Assembly: GCA_937139495.1 (NCBI GenBank) | Contig: CAKZQC010000022.1 | Coordinates: 1 to 42,549, forward strand | Direction of reading: 5' to 3' | DNA: 42,549 nt | From: an uncultured Saprospiraceae bacterium | Lineage (GTDB): Bacteria > Bacteroidota > Bacteroidia > Chitinophagales > Saprospiraceae | Shown here: positions 35,920 to 42,549 of the stretch, one piece after another | How the letters are laid out: each line of letters opens with the position of its first letter | Position numbering within the stretch: the stretch's first letter is position 1 | Program-made: the position numbers and the translations under genes | The notes under the pieces: model-generated | Told to the model about the DNA's origin: nothing | Databases searched by the model: none | What the model saw: only the letters and a program-made list of their open reading frames with translations

Positions 35920-37197
35920 ATGAAAATTGAAGACGTAACACGATTCAAAAAAAAAGCCTTGTATTGGGCAAACCAACAGAGTTCTATTATCTGTTATTTG
36001 GATAATAATGAACATACACACAATCCATACTCCAACTATGAATGTTTGTTGGCAGTAGGAAGCGTTGCCACTTTGGAGCGAGATACGGCTGATTCCTATT
36101 GGGATTCTTTGAGTGCTTTTGCTGCAATGTATGCCAATGAATGGCTGTTTGGTTATTTCGGCTACGACCTCAAAAACGAACTCGAAAACTTGACTTCGAC
36201 CAATGCAGACCGCTTAGATTTTGCTCCACTTTCTTTTTTTGTACCACAGCACTTGATACGTATTGACCTCCAAGGTCAATTACAAATTGATTCCAAAACA
36301 AGTACGCCACAAGCGATTCTGCAAGCGATTGAACAAACAAGCATTCCCACACCTCCTCTCCTTCCACCGATAACGATACAACCTACGATTAGCAAAGTAG
36401 AATATCTAGATACTCTACACAAAATCAAGCAGCATATTATAGATGGAGACCTTTATGAAATGAATTTTTGTCAAGAATTTTCGGCAACTGCCGACCTTGA
36501 ACCACTCCCACTTTTTGACCACCTCAATCAGTTTTCCAAAGCTCCTTTTGCTGCCTATTGGCAAATGAACGAACAACATATTTTGTGTGCCAGTCCAGAG
36601 CGTTTTGTCTGCAAGCAAGACCAAAAAATCATCTCACAACCCATAAAAGGAACACGCCCAAGAGGTGCGGACGCTAGCACTGACCAAGCACTAAAAAAAG
36701 ACCTAGCCACCAGCATCAAAGACCAAGCAGAAAATGTTATGATTGTAGACTTAGTCCGCAATGACTTGACTAAAAGTTGCCAAACAGGCACCATCAAAGT
36801 CGAAGAGCTTTTTGGGATTTATGGCTTTGAATCTGTCTTTCAGATGATCTCGACCATCGTCGGCACCGTTCAATCCAATTTGAGCTGGGTAGAAGTCATC
36901 AAAAATGCCTTTCCGATGGGTTCGATGACTGGTGCGCCCAAAGTTATGAGTATGCAGCTTATTGAGCAATATGAACAGAGCAAACGAGGTGTTTATTCAG
37001 GGGCGATTGGCTACATCACTCCTGAACAGGATTTTGATTTCAATGTTGTTATCCGTTCCATCTTGTACCAACAAGCCACCCAACAATTATCGTTTCAAGT
37101 AGGTGGTGCCATCGTTTATGATTCCGACCCTATAGAAGAATACGAGGAGTGTTTATTGAAAGCAAAAGGAATGTTTGCCGTCTTGCAAGGATTGTAA
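35920..37197 (+). CDS. pabB: Aminodeoxychorismate synthase component I
   Basis: The 425-residue enzyme converts chorismate to aminodeoxychorismate for p-aminobenzoate and folate synthesis, using ammonia from a PabA partner that is not in this window. Lys243 in PIKGTRPRG is the PabB-type lysine; anthranilate synthase has Ala there. Further chorismate-enzyme motifs are DLVRNDLTKSC, GSMTGAPK and SGAIGYI, plus a GGAIVYDSDP ending. The ATG at 35920 is used because a TTG/ATG frame from 35884 starts inside the terminator hairpin. The gene may be transcribed by read-through of that terminator or from a promoter overlapping it. Confidence 0.93.
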   Translation: MKIEDVTRFKKKALYWANQQSSIICYLDNNEHTHNPYSNYECLLAVGSVATLERDTADSYWDSLSAFAAMYANEWLFGYFGYDLKNELENLTSTNADRLDFAPLSFFVPQHLIRIDLQGQLQIDSKTSTPQAILQAIEQTSIPTPPLLPPITIQPTISKVEYLDTLHKIKQHIIDGDLYEMNFCQEFSATADLEPLPLFDHLNQFSKAPFAAYWQMNEQHILCASPERFVCKQDQKIISQPIKGTRPRGADASTDQALKKDLATSIKDQAENVMIVDLVRNDLTKSCQTGTIKVEELFGIYGFESVFQMISTIVGTVQSNLSWVEVIKNAFPMGSMTGAPKVMSMQLIEQYEQSKRGVYSGAIGYITPEQDFDFNVVIRSILYQQATQQLSFQVGGAIVYDSDPIEEYEECLLKAKGMFAVLQGL

Positions 37198-37205
37198 TTT
37201 AGCTA

Positions 37206-38288
37206 TTATTTAGCTAATAATTCTTGAATAGCTATTCGTAATAAAGCACCTTTTTTTTGTTCAGAAACAGGAAATACAGCAGCTTTTTCCGTCTCCAATT
37301 GCTGCAATGCAACCGCTAGGTTTAAGTCTTTTTGGGTTTGTACCAAATAGCCATATTTTTGCTCAAAATGCGTCGCCAAATATTCCTGTTCGGTTTGCCC
37401 TGGTGTAGGAACTAATATTGCCTTCTGACAATGCAAAGCCGACAAATCCATTAAAGTACTGTAGCCAGAACGAGCCAAAACAACAGCACTTTCCTGTATT
37501 GCTTGTTGTAATAATTGAGCCGTCAAATAAGAGATGCGTTGAATATTTGGTGCTATTTGTTGTTCTTCTTGCTGAGCCGTCTGCCCAGCTACAATTAGCC
37601 AATTTTTGTTGGTAATAGATTTCGCTTGAGCGATAATCTTCTGCTCCAAATAAGTTCGCTGCGGTTCTGGACCAGACAACACCGCAATAACATCGTACTT
37701 CAAATTAGTAGCAGGTTGATAACCAAAGCGAGAAAGCCCACCAATATAGTGGACTTTGGGCGATGTAGCAGGGTGAGCTAATTTACCTGCCAAATTATTG
37801 GCGGAAGCCCAATCGGGCACCCAGCAAGCGTCAAACTTAGCCATAAATTGTTGATTGAGTCGATGTACTGTTTTTTGTACTATTTTGTTAGGAATAGGAA
37901 TATGCAACTGATGCGTCAAAAACACACTATAAACCTCCGAGTGGTGCATTCCATAACGATTGTCCGAAAGGACAACATCTATTTGTTCTTTTTCGATAAT
38001 AGAACCCAACATTTTGCGTTCTAATTGTATCGCACGCAGTATCTTTGGTATTTGTGGGGCAATATTCAAGAACATATTGCTACCCTTATATTGAATATCG
38101 TAGCTAGGCAACGAGTAATAATCTAAATTTGGGTATTCTTTTTGCAGCAATTGCAGGGCTGCACCGTCCGAAGCCAAAATCACTTTTGCTCCTTGTTCCA
38201 GCAAGGCATCAATGATAGGCATACAGCGCGTAGCATGTCCTAGCCCCCAGTTGAGTGGGGCAACTAATATCGTTTTTTGGCGTTTCAA
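37206..38288 (-). CDS. GT28/MurG-like glycosyltransferase
   Basis: The product of about 361 residues opens with KTILVAPLNWGLGHATR, the GT-B family start with a glycine loop and the GHATR variant of the MurG-type GGxGH motif. It continues with VDVVLSDNRYG-like and VPDWASANNLAG segments. The C-terminal half has a nucleotide-sugar site (VLARSGYSTLMDLS, then PTPGQTEQEYLA). The donor and acceptor are unknown; many Bacteroidota have one such gene. No ATG is available: I use the TTG at 38288, close to the family start, but an upstream TTG at 38330 would add 14 residues. It is convergent with pabB (8-base gap) and divergent from the micro-lipoprotein genes. Confidence 0.82.
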   Translation of the reverse strand: MKRQKTILVAPLNWGLGHATRCMPIIDALLEQGAKVILASDGAALQLLQKEYPNLDYYSLPSYDIQYKGSNMFLNIAPQIPKILRAIQLERKMLGSIIEKEQIDVVLSDNRYGMHHSEVYSVFLTHQLHIPIPNKIVQKTVHRLNQQFMAKFDACWVPDWASANNLAGKLAHPATSPKVHYIGGLSRFGYQPATNLKYDVIAVLSGPEPQRTYLEQKIIAQAKSITNKNWLIVAGQTAQQEEQQIAPNIQRISYLTAQLLQQAIQESAVVLARSGYSTLMDLSALHCQKAILVPTPGQTEQEYLATHFEQKYGYLVQTQKDLNLAVALQQLETEKAAVFPVSEQKKGALLRIAIQELLAK

Positions 38289-38407
38289 GCAATAATACTT
38301 ATCTTGGATTTTAGAAGTCGTTAGAAACAAAGAAAAAACCCCTAACTATAATTTTTTATCAAATATTAATGCCGCTCTATGAGCCGTATTTCTAAACGAA
38401 CAAACGT

Positions 38408-38506
38408 ATGAAAAATTCAAAAAAAATGCTCCTAATGCTTTTGGCATTGGTTATAGTAGTAGGCATTTCGAGCTGCAAAGCAGGTTGTGGTTGTCCACAA
38501 TGGTAG
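38408..38506 (+). CDS. Micro-lipoprotein, 32 residues, ending in GCGCPQW
   Basis: ATG 38408 to TAG 38506 encodes a complete lipoprotein signal (basic MKNSKK, hydrophobic LLMLLALVIVV, lipobox ISSC) followed by only ten residues from the acylated cysteine: CKAGCGCPQW. It has too few codons for ordinary gene finders. It is supported by the perfect signal layout and by a second gene of the same type 72 bases downstream sharing SCK-x-G-x-GCP. Mature product would be a lipid-anchored decapeptide with three Cys. Function unknown. Confidence 0.65.
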   Translation: MKNSKKMLLMLLALVIVVGISSCKAGCGCPQW

Positions 38507-38530
38507 TGCATTGGCACAAAACTACAAATA

Positions 38531-38555
38531 CTATTCGGAACTAATCTCCGAATAG
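38531..38555 (+). other. Hairpin between the two micro-lipoprotein genes
   Basis: CTATTCGGA (38531-38539) and TCCGAATAG (38547-38555) form a perfect 9-bp stem with a 7-base loop. No T run follows on the plus strand, so it is more likely an RNA processing or stability element than a terminator. Confidence 0.6.
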
Positions 38556-38578
38556 CTTCACTAAAAAAATTAAGCATA

Positions 38579-38695
38579 ATGAAATTGACAAAAAAAATAA
38601 TTGCGGTAGCATTAGTTATTGCTATGTTGGGTGGCATGACGAGTTGCAAAACAGGACAAGGGTGTCCTACTTTTTCTTTAGAAATCGTAAAATAG
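38579..38695 (+). CDS. Micro-lipoprotein, 38 residues, paralogue of the preceding one
   Basis: ATG 38579 to TAG 38695 encodes MKLTKK, a hydrophobic stretch (IIAVALVIAMLG), lipobox MTSC and a 16-residue mature part CKTGQGCPTFSLEIVK. The segment SCK-T-G-Q-GCP aligns with SCK-A-G-C-GCP of the gene at 38408, so the two look like a tandem duplication that has diverged. galE begins 3 bases after its stop, which argues for co-transcription and possible translational coupling. Function unknown. Confidence 0.65.
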   Translation: MKLTKKIIAVALVIAMLGGMTSCKTGQGCPTFSLEIVK

Positions 38696-38698
38696 AAC

Positions 38699-39727
38699 AT
38701 GGCTAAGATATTGGTAACAGGAGGATGTGGCTACATTGGCAGCCATACTATTATTGATTTAATCAACAACGGATTTGAACCGATTTGCGTAGATAATAAT
38801 GTTCGTTCGAGTGCAAAAGTACTAGAAGAGGTAACGGCTATTTCCAAACAATCAGTACCACATTATGCGGTAGATGCTTGTGATATGGAGGCACTTCGAG
38901 TCGTATTTGAAGACCACCAAGATTTAGCTGGCGTTATTCATTTTGCTGCATACAAGTCCGTACCAGAGTCGGTTGTTCGTCCGCTAGATTATTATCGAAA
39001 TAACCTCAATAGCCTACTCAATATACTAGAATTGATAGCGGAATATAAAGTACCTAACTTTATTTTTTCTTCTTCTTGTGCCGTGTACGGCAATAGCACC
39101 GAGCTACCCGTCACGGAGCAAACCCCCATGTTAGCAGCTCAGTCGCCTTATGCTGCCACTAAGCAAATGGGCGAACAAATAGTACAAGATTTTGCGAAAG
39201 CTAATCCCGAAATCAAGAATATTTTGATGCGCTATTTCAATCCTGCAGGTGCTCACCCAAGTGGTCTAATTGGCGAATTTCCACAAGATGGAGCCTACAA
39301 TGTCATTCCTATTTTGGTAGAATGCCTAGTTGGTATTCGTGGTCAATTTGGCGTCACCGGCAATGATTACGATACTCGTGATGGTACTTGTATTCGAGAT
39401 TACATTCATGTGATGGACGTAGCCAACGCCCACACCAAGGCATTGCAATACTTACAGAAAAAATCTACCCCAGACAACTGCGAAGCCTTCAATATTGGCA
39501 TTGGCAAAGGCTTGACCATTTTGGAACTCATCGAAGCTTTTGATAGAGCCACAGGACAAAAAGTAGATTACAAAATCGGTAGCCGTCGTGCAGGAGATGT
39601 TGCAGCCGTCTATTCTGATTATTCCAAAGCCAAACAATACTTGGGCTGGTCGCCTCAATATGATGTCGATGATATTATGCAATCGGTCTGGAAATGGACA
39701 GAATATAGCAAATGGTATCGCAATTAA
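38699..39727 (+). CDS. galE: UDP-glucose 4-epimerase
   Basis: The 342-residue enzyme interconverts UDP-glucose and UDP-galactose with bound NAD, feeding envelope and exopolysaccharide synthesis. The NAD loop GGCGYIGSH is at residues 8-16. The active-site serine lies in SSSCAVYG (124-131), with Tyr151 and Lys155 in YAATKQMGE. RYFNPAGAHPSG and a DGTCIRDYIHVMD segment are typical of GalE. Length is normal for the family. It follows the second micro-lipoprotein gene by 3 bases. Epimerisation of N-acetylated sugars as well cannot be excluded from sequence. Confidence 0.95.
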   Translation: MAKILVTGGCGYIGSHTIIDLINNGFEPICVDNNVRSSAKVLEEVTAISKQSVPHYAVDACDMEALRVVFEDHQDLAGVIHFAAYKSVPESVVRPLDYYRNNLNSLLNILELIAEYKVPNFIFSSSCAVYGNSTELPVTEQTPMLAAQSPYAATKQMGEQIVQDFAKANPEIKNILMRYFNPAGAHPSGLIGEFPQDGAYNVIPILVECLVGIRGQFGVTGNDYDTRDGTCIRDYIHVMDVANAHTKALQYLQKKSTPDNCEAFNIGIGKGLTILELIEAFDRATGQKVDYKIGSRRAGDVAAVYSDYSKAKQYLGWSPQYDVDDIMQSVWKWTEYSKWYRN

Positions 39728-39838
39728 CTCCATTCTTCACAATCTCTATTCCTTATTAAAATTTTTGATCCTTTTTTCGTATTTTAGCATTCTAAATTTA
39801 TACAATACACTGCCCCTCGGCAACAGGTAAAAACACAA

Positions 39839-40204
39839 ATGGAAGTAGGATTTATTATATTGGGTATTATTGGCATTTTGGGAGCCTTTTCTATTTGGAG
39901 AAATGGACAAAAGCAAGCGATTATTAATCAAGTCGTACATGATTTTATTGCCCAAAAAGAAGCTACTTTTGTCAGTATCGAGACACCAGCGGAGTCTGGT
40001 CCTTTTGACGATGAATTTTACGATGCCAAAAAGGATAACTTATACCAAAATATTGGCTACCAATCAACAGAAACGATTTACCGAATCGTCACGTACCAAG
40101 TAGATAAAAAGCAACCTAACGAACAAGCTTGGTTACAGCTACGTATCGAGAAGCTCGTGCCAACTTATACCGACTGGAAAAAAGCACCTGCCCCAAAAGC
40201 TTAA
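39839..40204 (+). CDS. Small protein with N-terminal membrane anchor
   Basis: The 121-residue product has one N-terminal membrane segment (VGFIILGIIGILGAF, about 3-18) and no cleavage site, so it is probably anchored in the inner membrane. The soluble part of about 100 residues is mixed alpha/beta, with an acidic patch (GPFDDEFYDAKKD) and ends in KAPAPKA. I recognise no family. It lies 111 bases after galE, probably as a separate transcript, and faces the convergent lipoprotein gene at 40214. Confidence 0.65.
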   Translation: MEVGFIILGIIGILGAFSIWRNGQKQAIINQVVHDFIAQKEATFVSIETPAESGPFDDEFYDAKKDNLYQNIGYQSTETIYRIVTYQVDKKQPNEQAWLQLRIEKLVPTYTDWKKAPAPKA

Positions 40205-40213
40205 ATACACTTT

Positions 40214-40864
40214 CTACTCTGCTTGGAGCTGATACATGGCTCGCAATTGTTCCATCATGGGCGTCAAGTCTTTTTTGAGTTGCTCACGAGTCGCAGCCTC
40301 GTCAAATTCACCTGCTTTTGCAGCCCTTTGTAGCTCTCCCAACAAATACATATCATAACCTTTGGTGGCTTTCGCCAATACATGACTTCTGTTATTATTC
40401 GTAATTTCAGTCAAGGTCTCCATAGCTTGATGCAAATGAATATACGCCTGCTGATAGTCCTGCGGATAAACGACAGGCGGCTGATTGATGCCCATAAAAT
40501 TAGCTTGTGCCAACTTGAGCATAGAAAGCGGATTGAGGTATTGCGTAGCAGCTATTTCGTGATAATTCAATGCTTGTTTCGTATTACCCACTTGAGCTGC
40601 ATGATTTGCCAAATAATAAAACCCATACGATATTTCCTGTAAGGTAGCCCCCGATTTTGTCATTTCTTGCAGTAGTTTGGAAGTATCCAAACTAGAAAAT
40701 TTCTCCAATAATTTCTCCAATACAAAATTATCCATGTTTGCCACTACGGGCAATTCCAGTTGATTATTAGGATTCTCTTGGAGTTGCTCCAAGCTGTAGC
40801 TTTTTTGTTGCTGACAAGCAACTATACTCAGCAGCAATATCGTCAATACAATATAATATTTCAT
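40214..40864 (-). CDS. Helical (TPR-like) lipoprotein of unknown function
   Basis: The 216-residue product has a lipoprotein signal (MKYYIVLTILLLS, then IVAC, Cys17) followed by a Q-rich linker. The rest is helical with TPR-like pairs: ATLQEISYGFYYLANHAAQ with TKQALNYHEIAATQYL, and later a YQQAYIHLHQAMETL helix. The repeats are too degenerate to count. Protein-protein interaction in the periplasm is a reasonable guess. A promoter candidate is placed about 90-120 bases upstream. Confidence 0.7.
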   Translation of the reverse strand: MKYYIVLTILLLSIVACQQQKSYSLEQLQENPNNQLELPVVANMDNFVLEKLLEKFSSLDTSKLLQEMTKSGATLQEISYGFYYLANHAAQVGNTKQALNYHEIAATQYLNPLSMLKLAQANFMGINQPPVVYPQDYQQAYIHLHQAMETLTEITNNNRSHVLAKATKGYDMYLLGELQRAAKAGEFDEAATREQLKKDLTPMMEQLRAMYQLQAE

Positions 40865-40950
40865 CTTGATTATGTTGGTTTAAAATTCTAACTCCTAAAG
40901 CAGTTATTTTAGTATTGCTAATATCCAATAAAATAGTAGCGTAGCAAAAT

Positions 40951-40981
40951 CAAAGTAGGTTTTCATAATTATTTTTATCAA
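40951..40981 (-). promoter_or_regulatory. Candidate promoter of the helical lipoprotein gene
   Basis: On the minus strand TTG (40981-40979), 21 bases, then TACTTTG (40957-40951), the same -7 variant seen before leuS. A second -7-like TAAATTTG overlaps the TTG at 40986-40979. Transcription would begin about 80 bases before the ATG. Confidence 0.4.
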
Positions 40982-41092
40982 ATTTATAGCTCTTGCTATT
41001 ACGTTATTGCAATAATTCAGCGGTACTTAAAGATAATTTAAGTAATTTTATCCGCTACCCTTTTTTGTGTCAAAATTGTTAATCTGCCTATT

Positions 41093-42549
41093 ATGAAGCT
41101 ATTATACACGACCATAGTATTCGTTCTGCTTACTGCTGCCACTATTTCAGCTCAACCCTTAGAGGGCGAAATGCCTAAAATCCCAGCGAAAAATTCGTTT
41201 CGTGCAGCTTGTGTGGATTCTCGTTCGCAAGTAGATATTGACATCAATAATGTCCGTGCTAGATTACGTGCTGGCGGCGATATTTGGTGGGACGGCAATC
41301 AATCACATTATGTTGTCCCCAAAATAGACCCTACTTCAGGCGAGCCAGAAGTGTCGGCACTCTTTGCTGGAGCCATTTGGTTGGGAGCTTATGATGATGG
41401 TGGAAACTTGATTCTAGCAGCTCAAACGTATCGCAGTAGAGGCAACGATTACTGGACAGGTCCACTCAATCCACAGTTAGGAACAATTGATAAAGTAGAT
41501 TGCGAACGCTGGGACAAACACTTTGTCGTATTTGGAAAAGATATAGATGCTCTACGTACCGATTTTCAAGATCCAACTCAACCAGGAGTACAAAATGCCC
41601 CTTCCAAAGGGATTTTGGGCTGGCCAGCTAGAGGCAATGTACATTTTGCGGCTATTCATGGCTTCCCTATTGAACAATACAATCAAGATTTAGCACCCTT
41701 TATTGATGCGAATAATGATGGTATTTATGACCCTTATGATGGAGACCACCCGATTATTGAAGTAGTCAATTGCGATGCCGACGATTATAACGCAGCTATT
41801 TTTGCCGACCAAATGACTTGGTGGGTATATAATGATAATGGTGACCTACACGGTCAAACAAGTGGCAATGCCATGCAAATGGAAATTCAAGCAATGGCAT
41901 TCGCTTACAGCACAACAGATGCCATCAATAATATGACTTTTTATCGTTACAAATTGCTCAATAGAAATACACTAGCACTCAACGACACTTATTTTTCGCT
42001 GTGGACAGATCCTGCATTAGGCTGCCCTACCGATGATTATATTGGGTGCGATACCGCCACAGGATTAGGCTATGTCTATAATCAAGATGTACTGGACGAA
42101 AGTACTTGTTTGACAGGTTTCCCTGGGTATGGAACACAAGTACCAGCCTTAGGGGTGGATTATTTTAGAGGTCCATTGGACTCAGCAGGTAACCAAATTG
42201 GTTTGTCTTCTTTCCAATACCATATCAACAGTGCCTCTGACCCAAAGGGTGACCCTTCTAGTGCCTTAGGATTTTATCGTTTGATTTCGGGCTTTTGGCC
42301 CAATGGAACACCCATCACCGCAGGTGGAGACGGCTACGACCCTGGCAACGCTAATGCCACACCAACTAACTATGTATTCCCATCGTTCCCGAACGAAACA
42401 GGTGGTGGAGCATGGTCGATGTGTAGCGAAAATTTATCAGGATTGGATCAACGTTTCTTGCACACTTCAGGACCGTTTGTACTCCAACCAGGAAGAACAA
42501 ACGAAATGATTTCAGGGGTTGTTTGGGTACCGAGTATTCCAGATTATCC
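41093..42549 (+). CDS. Large exported surface protein, partial (runs off the right edge)
   Basis: The ATG at 41093 opens a frame with no stop to the end of the window (485 residues seen). It begins with a signal peptide (MKLLYTTIVFVLL, cleavage near ISAQ). The mature part has an N-terminal ALFAGAIWLGAYDDGG motif seen in long Bacteroidota T9SS surface proteins, many aromatic and Gly/Asn-rich strands, and an Asp-rich loop DANNDGIYDPYDGD that looks like a calcium site. The C-terminus, where a sorting domain would lie, is outside the window, so secretion by T9SS is inferred only. Function unknown; adhesion or gliding-related roles are typical for such proteins. Confidence 0.8.
   Translation, partial: MKLLYTTIVFVLLTAATISAQPLEGEMPKIPAKNSFRAACVDSRSQVDIDINNVRARLRAGGDIWWDGNQSHYVVPKIDPTSGEPEVSALFAGAIWLGAYDDGGNLILAAQTYRSRGNDYWTGPLNPQLGTIDKVDCERWDKHFVVFGKDIDALRTDFQDPTQPGVQNAPSKGILGWPARGNVHFAAIHGFPIEQYNQDLAPFIDANNDGIYDPYDGDHPIIEVVNCDADDYNAAIFADQMTWWVYNDNGDLHGQTSGNAMQMEIQAMAFAYSTTDAINNMTFYRYKLLNRNTLALNDTYFSLWTDPALGCPTDDYIGCDTATGLGYVYNQDVLDESTCLTGFPGYGTQVPALGVDYFRGPLDSAGNQIGLSSFQYHINSASDPKGDPSSALGFYRLISGFWPNGTPITAGGDGYDPGNANATPTNYVFPSFPNETGGGAWSMCSENLSGLDQRFLHTSGPFVLQPGRTNEMISGVVWVPSIPDY

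Noticed and set aside
38392..38700. 102-residue minus-strand frame opposite the micro-lipoproteins
   Set aside because: It is the antisense of two frames with clear lipoprotein signals; its own sequence repeats phrases (QLVMP / QLEMP) only because the opposite genes are paralogous.

Overview
The window is bacterial chromosomal DNA from a member of the Bacteroidota. The evidence is a type IX secretion (T9SS) sorting domain on a large exported protein, many lipoproteins with Bacteroidota-style lipoboxes, DUF4270 and DUF4290 genes, a panC / GT5-like / DUF4270 / glmS gene order known from this phylum, and promoter-like TTG-N19-TACTTTG spacing before leuS. The composition is AT-rich. A marine or aquatic Saprospiria-like or Cytophagia-like lineage would fit, but the sequence alone does not fix the genus. 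I saw no tRNA, rRNA, CRISPR array, intact transposase or phage structural module.

Region 1 (about 1-9.4 kb, all minus strand) is a cell-surface block. It holds a 1581-residue T9SS cargo protein (seven propeller-like repeats, a lamin-tail domain, two LamG domains), an exported protein ending in a self-cleaving S74 chaperone domain, a small exported protein and cardiolipin synthase. Region 2 (9.4-18.3 kb, plus strand) has leuS, a Zn/Fe-chelating YkgJ-type protein, an exported coiled-coil protein, a BASS transporter, an SDR epimerase/dehydratase overlapping an SH3 lipoprotein gene, and a tocopherol-cyclase-like protein. Its gaps carry non-coding repeats: a tandemly duplicated hairpin after leuS and two copies of a MITE-like palindrome.

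Region 3 (18.3-30.6 kb, minus strand) has an acyltransferase, lpdA with a DUF4349 lipoprotein gene just upstream, an outer-membrane protein, a second disulfide-reductase-type flavoprotein lacking the usual His/Glu dyad, a propeller lipoprotein, a short-chain prenyl synthase, an inositol-phosphatase-family enzyme, a lipoprotein gene split by an apparent +1 frameshift, inorganic pyrophosphatase and panC. Region 4 (30.9-37.2 kb, plus strand) is the conserved GT5-like / DUF4270 / glmS / DUF4290 cluster followed by pabB. Region 5 (37.2-42.5 kb) has a GT28-like glycosyltransferase, two tiny related lipoproteins (32 and 38 residues) directly before galE, a small membrane-anchored protein, a helical lipoprotein and the start of another large exported protein that runs off the right edge.

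Most genes are housekeeping: amino-sugar supply by GlmS and GalE, pantothenate and folate precursors by PanC and PabB, lipids by Cls and prenyl synthase, and translation by LeuS. The least explained items are the micro-lipoprotein pair, the degenerate GT5 protein in the glmS cluster, the dyad-less flavoprotein, the split lipoprotein gene and the palindromic repeat families.
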